Source of the DNA: Polytrichum commune
Taxonomy: Eukaryota; Streptophyta; Polytrichopsida; Polytrichales; Polytrichaceae
DNA length: 64,000 nt
Reading direction: 5' to 3'
Assembly (NCBI GenBank): GCA_950295325.1
Contig: OX485808.1
Span: 21,472,527 to 21,536,526 of the forward strand
Every line of letters starts with the position of its first letter. Position 1 is the stretch's first letter. Of the stretch, positions 34,601 through 47,949 are shown one piece after another. The notes below the pieces were generated by a model, which made no database searches, had not been told where the DNA came from, and saw only the letters and a list, made by a program, of their open reading frames with translations. The position numbers and the translations under genes are program-made.

Positions 34601-36842
34601 TATGGACTGTGACACGACACAAACAATCCTACTCTTAGTACTCTATCCCAACCATACTTCATCCACCAAGCTTTAAATTTTTTGTTGTCTCATAGTATAA
34701 TGGGGCCTTGTCCACAAATAAGTATCTGGTCATGCATTGCTGCTTCTAGGTTTACTCCCAATCCAAAAAAGTCTACATACAGGAGCAATAAAATTGGGCA
34801 ACGAGGACAGTGTAGAGAGTGCACTTAAAAGACTTCAGGGTAACAAGGGTTATATCTGTGCTTTTGTAGTATGTCAAATATTTAACTACTCACCCTCCGC
34901 GGGGTCTTCTGAGAAAACCACTGCGATGTCTGTGTTGGTTTCTGTGGTGACCCTGTACATGCACCACAACAGTATTAGGACTCTTTTGACTTCTCATATG
35001 CTCCTATGATTCAGACATAATGTTGACAAAGAGATGAGGGAGGATGTCCCACAAACCAAGCCAAGGAAGTCTCAATGTACATAAGAGGAGAAAGTCGTAA
35101 AAAACCGTACCATTGGTCTGGAGTGAGCCATTTTGAGGTGGTGATGAGTGTGATTTCCTCCTTTGCTATCAATAATAAAGAGACAAGGATCAGAACGTTT
35201 CATGACGTAATTAAATTGGCACATCTTTCTGTATGACATAGAACACACTCAATGAGTTTCAAAATGGGTTACATTTCTCATTATGTAGGTAAATAAGAAT
35301 GTGATGACGCCTGAGCTCAGAACCGGATATGCAAAGAGGAAAAGCAAAGGAACAAACCGTAGTAATAAGCTCCTCTAAGCCTTCCATAGTAGGTGCGCTG
35401 AGAGTCTCCAAATCTGAACCCAATATTTCCAAATCAACATTAAAACCTCCCTTAGAAGCCCCGCTGCCTTCTGGGCTTTCCACTGCAAGGCATCCTCAAA
35501 ACTGACCACAGTATCACCTTCTGTGAGACAAATTAAAATCAAGATTTTTCGATGGGGTATAGTTACCAGCATTCTTGAGCATGTCAGCACCAATTTCCTT
35601 GCCTGATTGTGCCAATGAGATTACCTGCAACAACCACAACAGTAATGATACTGTCAAATATATTCTCTCTGCCCCTATGATTCGATTGGCATTCTTAAGA
35701 AAGAAACCCATTTAACAAGGAAAAATTTCAACTGTACTTTAAAGTTTGGATGGAGGTTTGGTGTAACTAATGAGCTGAAAGGAGCAGTAATATGGCATTG
35801 AAGGGAAGGCAATCCTCTTCCTTTGAAAGAATATAGATTTCAGGTTTATCCCTAGTGTGACACGAAGTGCCAAGAGACACATTTGCAAGAGAATGGCTAG
35901 GCGAAGAAGTTTATCGAGCTCAGGCTAATCAAGACAAATCTTTGCAAGTGCGCCTCAACACAGTCAATATCAAGCTGATGCAAAACTTGCCTGCATTGCA
36001 GTAACAAACTCTTTGAAGCCAAGGAACCCCTGCCGCTTCACATCAGCAACTGCCCACACCTGCAATTCAAGGAGTTTTTTAGAACCAAAAAGAGACAATC
36101 CGGAATACAAGAAATAGAACGATCCAGGCACTCTTCTGAGTGAGTCGCATAAGGTTCATAACTACAATATACCTGTTTCAACTCTCCCCTGGGCAATTGC
36201 GAAAGGGAAAAGAACTTGACTGCATCAGCACCGGTGAGGCGTCCATCAGCATCTGTGACATAATCCCGACCATTAGTACTTGCATAGATCATATCCCCTC
36301 ATTCAAGACAACTTTTATATACAAAGTCATTCATAGTCTTGCAACCTAGTCACAGGACTCGCAAGAAAGCAATCTTGGAGGTTGGTGTTCGGTTCTTCAA
36401 ACGGAATATAAAGAAATGAGACCCTTAGCGAGTTGGCTGCTACAAGAACTCATGAGCCAGCATTCAATTTCATATGGAAGTTCACAGCCTTTGGTACTAA
36501 ATAACTACTGCGAATACACGGATGTCAAGTAACTTTCTTGGATTGGAGATTTGAAGAGAAACAAAGAAATACATCATCCACAAAGGCATACATTGCGATC
36601 ACACATTACAACTCGCAAATCCAAGACAGCTCACTACAATCTCAGTACTATGAAAAGAATGATCTCCAATCCAGTTCAATAAGAACGAATATACATTAAT
36701 TAAATACAACAATTATGATAAAATAATCCAAGAAATATCATAAACTGATAATAATTAGCATACCTGAATCCGCATAATCAAACCACTGCCTGTATGTCTG
36801 CTCATCCTGCTTCGCATTGGATCTGGCAGATAATATGTCCAT
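31662..36842 (-). CDS. EHD: EH-domain-containing protein (EHD family, dynamin-like ATPase), complete, 14 coding exons
   Basis: Coding exons on the minus strand are 36842-36764, 36252-36173, 36059-35991, 35624-35567, 35482-35358, 34941-34894, 34606-34490, 34287-34141, 33867-33739, 33344-33093, 32846-32767, 32494-32368, 32188-32045 and 31850-31662: 1644 nt, 547 residues, against about 545 in Arabidopsis EHD1. All phases join without frameshift. Unlike animal EHDs, plant EHDs carry the EH domain at the N-terminus, as here (residues about 12-85, EF-hand DADGRLTGADAVKFF). Then come the dynamin-type P-loop GQYSTGKTTF, switch region PEPTTDRF, the DTPG motif (FVDTPGVLSGEK), NKADQVD and a helical C-terminus ending FRNPYDN. 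Family members bind membranes, oligomerise, hydrolyse ATP and act in endocytic recycling. Intron 3 is GC-AG (CAG|gcaagt); the rest are GT-AG. ATG at 36842 starts the EH domain reading. All catalytic motifs look intact, so it is probably functional. Confidence 0.97.
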
Positions 36843-37590
36843 GGCTCCCCTCCCGCTTCCCACAATTCAAGCTACTATCGTAGGCTCACACTGTCGCTGA
36901 TGTAGAATGCATTGGCCCGGCAAGACTACCGATCAAAAGGATGACATGGCGCCAAACCCTAAGACACCACCAACCAAGACAAGAAAATCCAAGTAAGCAA
37001 CGATGATGACCTAGGTGGAGTATGTAGTAACAGCTGACTCGATCCAACACTCTTTCGCACCAAAGCGGACAGCAGAAATCAAGGATCTCCAAGAACCATC
37101 AACAACGACGGAACATAAAATGGAAACGAAATGCGACGCGTTCATAATCTTGCTGCAAATAACAACTTAAACCCTTCAGAATCTTGATCATACAAGCACG
37201 ACAATCGCTTCTTCACCACTGCAGTTGAATTCCAGCCGTAAATCAAAAACAGGAACTCACCTCTCTCTACACTCCCCACGCTTTGGTTCTTATTCTCAAG
37301 AATCCAAAAGATGTATACAGAAGCGCACTGAAAAACGTTCAGGTCGAGGCAAGCGTTGGCTGTTAAAGAAAGAGCAGAGTGTACCAAAGCCGGTCAAAAT
37401 CAATGGCGCGGCGAGGAACTGTACAAACTGACACAAGAACTACAGTTCAGTTGAGGAAATGTAAAGAATGAGAAGGGGAGAGCTGGAGTTGGCGAAGGGA
37501 AGCAGCAATGAATCGTGCAGGCGGTGAGAGACAGAGAGAAAGAGAAGTGGAGCACTCTTTCTGAAGGAACAACACTAGGACTCCACTCGG
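36843..37590 (-). promoter_or_regulatory. Probable 5' UTR, 5' UTR intron and promoter-proximal region of the EHD gene
   Basis: Read on the minus strand, a CT-rich stretch (CTTCTCTTTCTCTCTGTCTC at about 37528-37550) precedes the gene, typical of plant 5' leaders. A good donor, GAGAG|gtgagt, occurs near 37262, consistent with a 5' UTR intron ending shortly before the ATG at 36842. The transcription start and acceptor were not fixed. A MITE-like end begins at about 37680, further upstream. Confidence 0.45.
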
Positions 37591-37599
37591 AGTGGGTAG

Positions 37600-37928
37600 G
37601 TGTACTTGGTAGGTAGATACGTAAGGCGGCAGGTGGAAGGGAGGTGGTAGGTATGTAGGTAGGTTGGTAAATTAAATTCTTATATTTAGTGTCATAATAA
37701 TGGTAATTTATGTCCCTGTGGTGACTTTTCTAATGACACTTCTTATGAATAAGTTTACAAGTGTTGTCATCCCAATTTAGTTTTATTGGAACAAAGTTTG
37801 GTGTATTCTACATCCTAGCATTTTTGTGATGAAATTTCTTCATGTATGATTAAAATTTGGATGAAAATACACTTAGTTAAGTGACAGTAATTGCAACCTT
37901 GTGAATCTATAATGCACCAAAAATTTAA

Positions 37929-37965
<37 letters not shown>

Positions 37966-40827
37966 TAATAGAATTTAAATAAATAAAATCTGAAATTATT
38001 TCATTTAAAAAATTTACAAGGAATGACAAATAATGTTAGGTTTACATTTAGTGTTGGTGATAGTGCATGGGCAGTTTACAATTACTATGACCAAGACAAA
38101 CAGAATTGGTGGCACTAGATACAAAATTTATTGTAGTTATGACATTTGGATGATGTCTATCCAATGCTATAAAAGTAGACAAAGTCATTTATTCAATCCC
38201 TATATGATGTTAGCATGTTCATAGTGGTTGTGTATTCTCTCCTTATATTGGATGATATGAACTCTTCATCAAACTTGTTTTGAGTTCTTTTATGTTAGTG
38301 ATAAGAAAATTAACCTTGCAATAGAATTAGTTGTCACCATCTACTAGCATGTCATTTCACAATCTATATTCACGTTGTATAGCTTTGAAACATTACATGT
38401 ATGAGAGGCCTAAATTGGGTTCCATGCCCCTTTAAGATTTGTAGTAAGTTGCCCTTAAATAGTCACTTCCAACTTTGCATTCAAATTTTGTATAAATTGA
38501 AACACGTGATTAGTGTGAGATGATTACCGAATCCAAATCATGCATGTCACCATTTGCCTCATGATTTTCAAAGATCATATGAATATGTTCTTCATTGTCA
38601 AAGTGAATACTTCATTTCCTATTATATAATCCACTCTTGTGAGGAACACTACTGTAGCACTCATCCACTTGGAGTGGAAGGGTAGATATGTAAGTTGACA
38701 TGTGGGAGGGAGGTGACAGGTATATGAATAGGCTAGTAGTTATGCAACTAGATGATATCTATCCATTATGGATGTTTACAGCTATAGAACTACATTGTTT
38801 ATGGTGTTTGGCATCACTAGCCTAACAATGTCATGAGTTACCCTATTGTGAGGTCTATGTCTAGGTTATTATTTACTTCAAATAGTTGAATTCCTATTGA
38901 CAAACAATGTCATGTTGACAATTACCAAACTCAACATATCTAGACCTCCATCCAAATTAGCATTGCCCTTCGCAAACAATGTGTGGGGAACCAAACGTTC
39001 ATAAATAACTCACACAAAGTTATTCTTTCAAGACAAACAGACATTGAACATACACTTTGAACATTTTGCCAACTTCTTGTAAGACATGGGTACAAGTGAC
39101 TAGTGCAGGATGATCAACAAACCTATATCATGCCCATACCCATTTTCCTCTTAATATGTGGACCTTGTATGAATATCTTTCTCATTGGCAAAATGAAAAT
39201 TTTAGTCTTACAAATTGATCATACACATGCTCCCATTTTAAGTCAACTAGATATTAAGCCTAACAACAATTAACAAATTAAAACACGCAAAGTTAATCTC
39301 TTAAAAACTATCAATGTTTTGGGTCAATTCTTAGATCCACACATAACCACACACCACTCAAACAAGATAGGTGTTTGTTTCAGATGTCAAGCAACTAAAT
39401 TAGGTATGCTTACCTTATACACCCTAAACTCTGTAACATCAACCTCCATAATGTCACACACTCTCTCTCTAATATCCCGAACCCCTAGGGAATGGATGTG
39501 CGTAGTTCAAATCTCACTCCTCATTGTCACATTTCTCTCCCTTATATCACGAAATTTGTCATTAATGCAAACCACCAAAGAATTTAACCCACGCCCTCAC
39601 ATCGCGCCATGTGTCAACATGGGAAGTATCACCTTCTTATTCTCCTTATTCTTCCTCTTATGCCACTTGTTGAATGTTGGTGCATGCATCTACCACATCG
39701 CCCGGAAAGGCCAAGTGGAGTGGACCACACTAGCGTAGGTGACAGGAGAACGAACTCAACTTATCCTCACATCTCCTTTGTGTTATTCCATAATGTCACA
39801 TGCTACACTAATTCACTAGTATCACGCATCCATGTTAACACTACAAAACTCCGTAATATCACGTGCACTTTGGTTGCCACAGGTGTGATACTGCAGAGTT
39901 TAGAGTGTCGATAACTTGGGTGGTCATATTCACATTGGATGAAACCTCTGTAGCGATGAATGTAGTGAGGTGATTCTGGGGTAGGTGGTGGGTGGTAGGT
40001 ACTGGGGAGTGTGGAGGGTCGACACGTGGACTGGTAGGTAGAAGCAGCTCAGAGGAGGAGAACAGGGGGGGATTCTCTTGGCCACGTGGCGAGAGGGGTT
40101 TGTCATGGGCCCAACGGCAGGGGTATACTGTATTTTGAATTTTGGAGTAAATGCATTCAATGGGCCCTGCCAAGCCTTGGAATGCAACTTTAGTGGGGCC
40201 CCATTCCCTTTGATAAATGCCCAAGTTGGTAAGTATGTGGGTCCCAAAGTATATTCAACATGGACCAAGGCTAGACACGGAGAGAAGGGAATGTATACCG
40301 AGCGTACCTCTCATCCATGCAACATTCAAAATAAATAAATAATTGAACTCCCCATAGGTTTGTTGTTGATCCATCTTGACTACCATGTGATAGATCACAT
40401 CTGTCCAAGGCCAAGCCCCGCCCAAGGCACGCCTTCTTCATTACCCAGATGAAGTCCATGTTCTCTGTCCACTCCGCCCAACTTTTGAAAAATAAAATTG
40501 CCCTTGCATTCTTGAAGGTCGCTTGTCCATAGAACCCATATCGAGTGCACTTCATCTTCAAGGTCCAACATCCAATATATATGTCCACTTTCATTGAGTA
40601 AATAAGCAATTGATTGGGATTTCGTTTTCGGAGTGAAACCTTGCCATGGCCATCAACATAGGATTTTTTATCTAACTAAGTGGACCCACATACTGTAAGG
40701 TCATTCACACCTTACTTGTGCAAGGTGAGTCATGTTTGAAGGCCAAGGCTCAAGGCACCCACCTCTTTGATACGGGTCTCCACCACTATTACTCACAATG
40801 AAAATGCAATCAATTATATCATGGCTT

Positions 40828-40828
<1 letters not shown>
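37600..40828. other. Intergenic DNA with a TA microsatellite, no gene recognised
   Basis: A (TA)n tract spans about 37931-37963. Ends resembling the small CACTA-like family occur at about 37683-37700 (TATATTTAGTGTCAT) and 38791-38815 (ACTACATTGTTTATGG). Open frames of 100-140 codons at 39319-39738 and 39859-40268 overlap each other on both strands and match nothing I know. Confidence 0.45.

Positions 40829-40884
<56 letters not shown>
40829..40884. repeat. Compound (CA)n-(TA)n microsatellite
   Basis: About 19 CA units run directly into about 8 TA units, a common compound dinucleotide repeat in plant DNA. Confidence 0.95.
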
Positions 40885-41366
40885 GATGACTCAATTTCGC
40901 AATTAGCGTCAAAGGTTCCAAATTGGTTTAGGAAACCTTCACTTGAGATAAATTAAGCACAAACCTATGAGGGTCAAGTTTTTACTATACCTCTTTTCCC
41001 TCAATAATAATGATGGGGACCCAACTCAAAGAGGTGGACATCTAGCTCAAGTCATGTGTTAAATGCCAATGGAATAGGTGTGAATTGGGCTAGTTCAAAA
41101 GAGAAGTTAGGTGTTGTGTGACATATTAATTCCCTATCAAAACACATGGACTATATTGAAAGTGCTTCAAAGTTTGGCTTTAATAATTAAGAAAATAGGT
41201 TGTTAGAATTTGATTAACATGCCATGGGCATAACATTCTTTAGGGTGAAGACCATGTTTGCTTGTTGTTTACATATACTACCTTCCTGACATTGTTGATG
41301 AACAATGTGCAACCAATCTCATTAGTTGTATTTTTAAATACTACCTCCATGCATTGAGAATGAATA

Positions 41367-41726
41367 CCGTAACACCATAGCAGGTTCGCCACCTGCCACA
41401 CGAATATTTAATTTTTTTGAAAAAATAAGGTTCGTGTTCCAAAAATAGTTTTTTAAAAATTTGTCTTCTCATTTATTGGATTAAAAATCATTCGTGTTTA
41501 GGGTGGGAAAGATGTGCAAAAATTTCATCCTAATTGCGTTTTTCATCCATTTATGGCGGCCCAACTTGTTTAAACCTAAGTCATTACCCTAATCCTGATT
41601 TTCTGTCTTTTTGTTTTTATCACAGTATAATTTGAGAGTTATTCGTTTCTCTCTGCCTGTAATTTCTGTTTTTTTCTGTTTTTTTGGGGGGAATTATTTA
41701 TGAACGAACCTGCTATGGTGTTACGG
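41367..41726. mobile_element. TIR element, 360 bp, perfect 22-bp inverted ends, TA flanks
   Basis: The left end CCGTAACACCATAGCAGGTT plus CG is exactly mirrored at the right end. TA lies on both sides (41365-41366, 41727-41728), extending the perfect inverted match to 24 bp. The interior is AT-rich and non-coding. Perfect ends suggest a young insertion. TA flanks favour a Tc1/mariner-type origin, although the termini are not of the CTCCCTCC Stowaway kind. Confidence 0.8.
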
Positions 41727-42284
41727 TATGTGTACGAGTAGTCATATTCACAACATTACACAACATTACAACATAACATGTCTCAAAATTGAGAAACACT
41801 ACAATAATTGTTATTAATAAAGAAATAACTTCGGTCAAATACCAATACCCACCATACATGTTGAGCTAGCTAAAGAATGTTATAGGGTACATTTTTCAAT
41901 TAGCTTGAAATGTCATACCACCCTTGATGTTGATGGCAATTCAACCCATTTTCACCATCAAGTTTGTGATCAACCATTTGTATGTGAAAACCAACTCTAT
42001 AATGAAGGTATGGGAAGAAAAATCACTACACTTCAATCAAATTTGAGAACATCGAACTGTTACAAAGTTGAAGTTCTTCTTAAGTTGGGACAGCTAGTGA
42101 TAATCGTTCATTTCAAAATTTGGATGATGGCATGGACGAGGGACCTCATTAAAGATATAAGTAAAAATAGATGGAAATTCATTGACCGGCTATTAAATGT
42201 CTATCCAATAAGCTTAAGATTAGTATCCAACATATGTGTGTTGGATTATGCAAAAGTGAAGAAATGGGTACATAGCCTTAAGAT

Positions 42285-42390
42285 GTAGAGGATTCAAACG
42301 CATGATCTTCATGACCAAAAACCTCACCAAATGTAAAGGACATACCACTAACACACCACTGAAGGCCACTTCACGTACAAGCCAAGGGCC
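42285..42390 (-). mobile_element. Possible SINE fragment
   Basis: On the minus strand, TTAGTGGTATG resembles a polymerase III A box and GTTTGAATCC, about 45 nt later, resembles a B box. No target duplication or 3' end was found, so this may be a tRNA-like remnant or chance. Confidence 0.3.
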
Positions 42391-42929
42391 ATGACCATGA
42401 AATGGTGACTATCATCCAAAGGCCATATTATGGGGTGTTGGGAAAGCCATTTTGTGTAGTAACATACCCTCAAATATGGTGTGAAGTGAGAATGGACCAT
42501 GTTGAGGGACCATTGCATATTTTATTAGTGGGAAACGAGGGGCAACCCTACCTCACTAGTTACATAACTCCATTTTATTTTATTTTTTCACTCTCTTTTT
42601 GAGTTTTACATTGGTGAGAAAGAAATTGAGAGCATGATTTATCATCTTCAGAGAAGAGAGAAGATTTTTATTGCATTGGCTTTATATTAATGTTTGCACA
42701 TGTTTGTGTAACATGTGCTTGATATACAAACACTGGCACTCAATGAAGAATGAGAAAATGCCCTAATTTTGAGCATTTTCTTTGAGAGTACAAAGATGAG
42801 CGATCATAATGTGTGGACATTTGAAAGAAATATAGGGTTCATCGATAGGTTATTATTGGGTTTTTCACATAAAAAAATGTTCAAGCAAAGAACTCATATA
42901 TGACATAACACATTCAAGTTTTTTTGTGA

Positions 42930-43640
42930 GAGGTTTAGGTCCGTATTTGTAGAGGAGGAATACACATATGAGAGAAACAATTTCAATTGAGAATAGAGTT
43001 GCAATGTCATTACAAAGGCTTAAGATTATGAGTACATTGTGTACCGTAGAAGAGGTATATGAGGTGATTGAAGGTACAATTTTAGAGTTAGTGAGAACTT
43101 TTTGTAGATTGGTAAGAGTTTCTTTGTAAAGAACTTTTACGTAATTTCTAAGTCCAATTTAGTTTAGGGTTCTAGCACAAGAATTTGAGGCACTTAATGG
43201 GATTCTTCATATTATAGGAGTAATTGATGGAACTCATTTTTTAAATTTTGCACTTGTAATTGGAGGAGAAAACTATTCATGTAGAAAATCATTTTATTTG
43301 GCTTTATTATAAGATATAGTTGATACAAAATATATATTTTGGGATTACGAATTTGGATGGGCATGAAGTATGTATGATTATACATTGTTCGAACTAACAA
43401 AAATTGAAAGAAATTGCATTAAAAGTAAATTATTATTTCATAAGCTGATCATAGATTGTACGTATCCAACATGGTTTTATAACCCATTCAAAGGTTGTGC
43501 AGAGGGTTTGGAAAGTTATATGGTAAATTGAAATTTTATTCAAAGTTCTACTCGCATGTGTGTAGAACATACTTTCAGAACTCTAAAGGGAAGATGTAGA
43601 AGTATAATGAAAATGATTGATATAGTTGCTACATGTATTG
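42930..43640 (+). pseudogene. PIF/Harbinger transposase (DDE_4-type) remnant
   Basis: Pieces of the transposase appear in order along the plus strand, in more than one frame and with stops. SIENRVAMSLQRLK around 42987 resembles the N-terminal helical region. GVIDGTHF near 43220 holds the first catalytic Asp of the GxIDGTH motif. FGWA-stop-SMYDYTLFE near 43360 corresponds to the second motif (G-x-x-x-x-D-S), with the Asp retained but a stop in the middle. YPTWFYNPFKGC and RMCVEHTFRTLKGRC near 43460-43590 match the C-terminal part with the third acidic residue (E). Multiple stops and frameshifts make it dead. It is the only PIF transposase in the window. The PIF-type MITEs at 17.8-20.4 kb belong to the same superfamily, but no end sequences link them to this copy. 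Confidence 0.8.
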
Positions 43641-43644
43641 TGTT

Positions 43645-46600
43645 ATAATATATATATATATATTATCATATGAGCATCCATATTTTTTAGTAAATATATT
43701 ATAGCTTATAAATATGCAATCAAATTGGAAAAATTGCTAACTATTTGTTCTAAAAATTCTTCCATTTCGTCTTGAATTTTTGTCTTTTGTAGTGCTTGGA
43801 GATTGAATGTGTTTTGTGACTTGAATACTATGGTATTCATCATCTTTTCGAATACTTGCTGACATTTGATTGATAACACTTGTACTCTGTTCATTTTCCA
43901 TATCCATCTACTCATAGTATTGATATTCACATCTATCATGATTTGAAATTTTACTTGAAAGTTTATTATTTTTATATTCAATAAGAAAAATATTGTGATT
44001 TTTCTTGTAGACCAACCAATTCTTCAAAAATTACACAAACTGGAAACTATGTGAGCATAAAGTTTGATTTAAATATTCATTCTTGTCCTTATACAAACAT
44101 ATGAATTTTGAATAGAGAACCATTGGATTAAATAAAATATGTCATAAAGTCTATGTACTTGATGGAAACAATTTTGTGGTCTTAAACACCTACAAGATGC
44201 TGGCCAATAATCAAAAGGTATGGGGTTCAATTCTCGATATATAACTAGACCCACAAGTCTTCAATGGGAGGGAGAGAGGGAGAGAGAGAGAGAGAAGCCA
44301 AGGCCTATAAAAAAACCCAATTGATTCAATCTAAATATGATTTTTTTCATTTTTAATATCAATTATTCAATCAAAGTATTTCATATCTTGTTTTTTTTTA
44401 TTGATTTTGTAAATTTATCTTCCATCTCACCGCAAATGACTACGAGGGTTTCAATCTTATAATCTCGCTATTTAATAAGGGCTCCTCTTCATCTTTTGAA
44501 TCTCCCAACTTCATTTGATCAAATTATGTCTTCTTCTTCGATGCTTCTTTCGTTTTTGAAATTGATGCCCTACCTCTTTTCTTCTTGATGATATCGTTTC
44601 TTTTCTTGGTAGTCTCTGCTGCCTCTCCTCTCATGGTCATATTTCTACTACCTTCCACATTTTATGGCATTTGTGATCCAATCATTATACATCTGCATCA
44701 TTGCCATGGTTTTTCGAAATTTGCATCAAACCTTCACATCCTAGTGTGAAGTGAACTTGGACAGTCTTCACCTTTTCGACCGATGAGAGCTCTTACATTG
44801 CAATGGTCATGGGCCTTCAATCTTGAGTGTGAAGTGGCCCTAAACCAATTTTGTTTAAGAATTGTTTTTAGCAATCAAGCTGCTAAAAACTTGCATGCAG
44901 AAGAAGCGGAGCCTAGGCAATGTGGTGAACATATGAGCTTCAACAACAATATTTCGGAGAGACTCTTCATTAATTTGGCATATACTGCAATAGTTGTAAC
45001 TTACATCCACTACATAATGCACTTAGTGGGCAACATGAGGAGCAATCCTATAATTCAAATACATCGGTACCCGGCAACAAGCAACCGATCGAACAACAGG
45101 TTTTGAAACCATTTTCAATTCAGGGCTTGAAGCGAGAAAGACCAACAACTCTCACAGTTTAGTGGAGCGGATGAAGTTTTGCGAACACAGTGCGAAGAAT
45201 AATTATACTCCAAAAGCCGAACTTCTAGCCCAACATATCAAAACTATACCCATGGTTCTTTGAATGTGAACAAATTAAGGATATCAACTGATGTCCGAGA
45301 GAAGGCGAGTGAAAACAGATGTGCGGGTGTTGCCGCCACTGCCTTTGCTTCTCAGTATTCGCTGTGTACAAGAAGAGAATTTAATTTTAGTAGGGAACAT
45401 GAGCACTGCAACAAATATGACAACAGAATGTGAGGCAAGGTGAGGTCTAAACCCACCTCCCCCCTCCATTGATGGGTCAGCAGGAACTGCATCTCTTGAC
45501 CAAAGTGGCGGTGAGAAAGTCATCAGATTTTGTATTAACGGAATGAAGAGAACACACCTCACATTAATGAAGAAAAACTGAAAGATGATAACTGTAACCG
45601 GTTGAACTTGGAAACACTAGGATCTCAATTGATTATGCCACAAATCTCCCATACACTGGTTGCAGTTGCCTAACGACATTCTTAATCCGAAATCCCAAAA
45701 GTGAAATCAACAATGTCAATGCAGCTAATTAGGGTGTTGGGGGGAGAGGTAAACGGTAGGTTGAGGCTTCAGCATCGATGTGGCTTGCTGGCTGATAGCT
45801 GAATGGCAGCAAATGAGGTGCACCGAAAATTCACAATGCAGCAAGGCAGGGTACTAGACCCTCGGCTCCCGCAGTGTTTCAGGGTGGGCATTGTCCTCTG
45901 TCTGCGACTTCGTTTTCTATCAAGAAAACAGGAGGTCGTGATGATACTTTGAATCTGAGGGGCTGATCACACCGGCCACTTCTGGCACCATCCGTCGGCA
46001 TCTCCAGCTGTAATAGTGTGAAAAGTGGTGGGTTAGAATCTATTTCTCAACATAATCTTCAGCAATTTCACGGTTGGAACCGGATGGAAACATCGGTGCA
46101 TGTGATTAGGGCATGAGTGGGCAAATGCAAAGTTGGATGGTTTCTATAGAGAATGAGTTGAAGGTTGCTCTCTTCCAGGGTGATTGCGAGGTGTTTTTTG
46201 AGGAACACCTGAAGAACTGGGCAGCAAAACTTGTAGGACTTTGAACTGTGGGATAGGCATCCTCTCTCCTGCCAAGAGTTTGAGCTTCGGAGGAGGGAGA
46301 GTTGGTAATGGACGTCAAGGTAATTTAGAGTAGAGACCCATAACCAATCACTTAAGAGATTCTCCACAAGATATGAAGAAGTATAAGGCGGTGTGTATTT
46401 TTCTGTTTAGGAAAATAAAAATCAATAGGATTGCAATTTTTTTGGGTAATTTTATTACTTGAATTAAAATCACCGTGAATTTTTGAAGTCAAAAGTTGGT
46501 CCGAATAGATTATCAATGTCCAGAGGCTCTCATAACTGCTCATTCCTCCTCACTTTGTCATTTAAAACCAAGACATATGTCATGACAATACTAATTTTGA

Positions 46601-47086
46601 CCTGATCGAAATTCAATCCCAACCTGATTAAAATTCAATCCCAACTTGATGGAAATTCCGGTACCCTATAGATTGTCGATGGGTCCTGATCGGGAATAGA
46701 TGCCTCTACTATACTAAAACCAAGTATGAATGCCTGCAATTCGTAACCTCGGCTTGGCTACAAGTGTCTTGGTATAACTTAAAACAAGAACTGAGTGTGA
46801 GTATATTTTAATTACATATCCAGAAGATAGCCCGAACCTCTGGAATGGTAGGTTGTGATGTGAATAGACCACGTAGCAAGTGGTTCTGATGTTTTAGGTA
46901 ATTCCCTGAGTATTAGAGAGAATCAGGTGGGGCGAGACCATAGGTCTAATTTATTCAAGATTGTATCATGTTAAACTTTAAATAATTTGAAAGATTAAGA
47001 AGGTTTATAATAGTGTTGGATTAGTGTTGGAAGTTCTGAAAAAATTGATGCGGCATGAAATCTTTTCAATTTTGGCAAGCTTTGAG
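43645..47086. other. Intergenic DNA left of the MULE, no gene recognised
   Basis: Contains a GA-rich run at about 44266-44295 and a possible B-box-like word (GGGGTTCAATTCTCG, 44222-44236) with no convincing A box. A block at about 44780-46100 has higher complexity and several 90-100-codon frames on both strands but no recognised domain. Around 46600-46650 a 20-mer-like phrase (AAATTCAATCCCAAC) occurs twice in tandem. Confidence 0.4.
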
Positions 47087-47096
47087 GTGGTTTGAG

Positions 47097-47338
47097 GGAT
47101 CTCTGTATTTTAGTGCTATGAGGGTTTGTAGGACGTCTCCCGCGGGCAGCCCGTTCCTGTCCTCCCGTCCCGACCCGTCTTGGCCTTCCTGCCCGAGTCC
47201 TCCATCTTGCCTGACCCGGCCTTCCGTCCGTCCATCCGTCATATCCGTCTCCACCACCCCCCCACACCAAACCCGAGCTCTCTCATTCTTCCTTGCTTAC
47301 GCCACTGGACAACTCCGGAGTGAATGAGGAAGTTGGAG
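47097..47338 (+). repeat. Left TIR of the MULE
   Basis: GC-rich over most of its length (CCCGCGGGCAGCCCGTTCC, then CCTTCCGTCCGTCCATCCGT, then GGACAACTCCGGAG). It aligns end to end with the reverse complement of 55282-55523 with small indels. Confidence 0.93.
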
Positions 47339-47949
47339 AAAGGTTGTTGCATTGCTAGTTTAGGGTTTGGAAGAGTTGTAATTTTGATCGATGTTGTCTT
47401 AGTCGCTCGCCATAGAGGTGGACATTTTGGATCTGGGAGCGAAATATGTCTTTTTCGAAGAAGGGTTTGATTTTGTAATAGAGTAGGCCACGAAAGATCT
47501 ACAGGATGGACATGCACTAGTTTCAAATCTGGAAATTCCTGCAAGTACAATCACCCACAAGGACACCAATACATGTTTGAAAGCTAGTGCACAAGAAAGG
47601 TTTAGGGTGCGGGATGTAACTCTCAAAAATCTGCGGGCGAGGTTGTAGATCCCACCCCTGGGCCCTTTGACAGGACAAACATTTTTTGGGAGGAGAAAAT
47701 CAACCAAGGACGGGGTAGGAGCAAGAATATATGCACAACCATAATTCCTTGGAACAAGCTCCATGATTTTTTTGTTAGTGAACAAAGTATGCGAGATTTT
47801 CCATGTGCATTTAATGAGGTTCACAAGTTAGGGCACAAGGAAGGTATTGCGGAGAATGCAAAAAAAAAGCTTCTTGCAAAAGATTAGGTAAGTTGCACCT
47901 TGTCTTCTCAATTAAGTAACTTGAAGTTTGCATTTTCATGACAAGGGTT

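Noticed and set aside
39319-40268. Overlapping 100-140-codon frames on both strands
   Set aside because: No similarity to a family, no consistent splice structure and mutual overlap; treated as chance.
44190-44275. B-box-like GGGGTTCAATTCTCG that could mark a tRNA gene or SINE
   Set aside because: No A box at the right distance, no acceptor-stem pairing and no target duplication.
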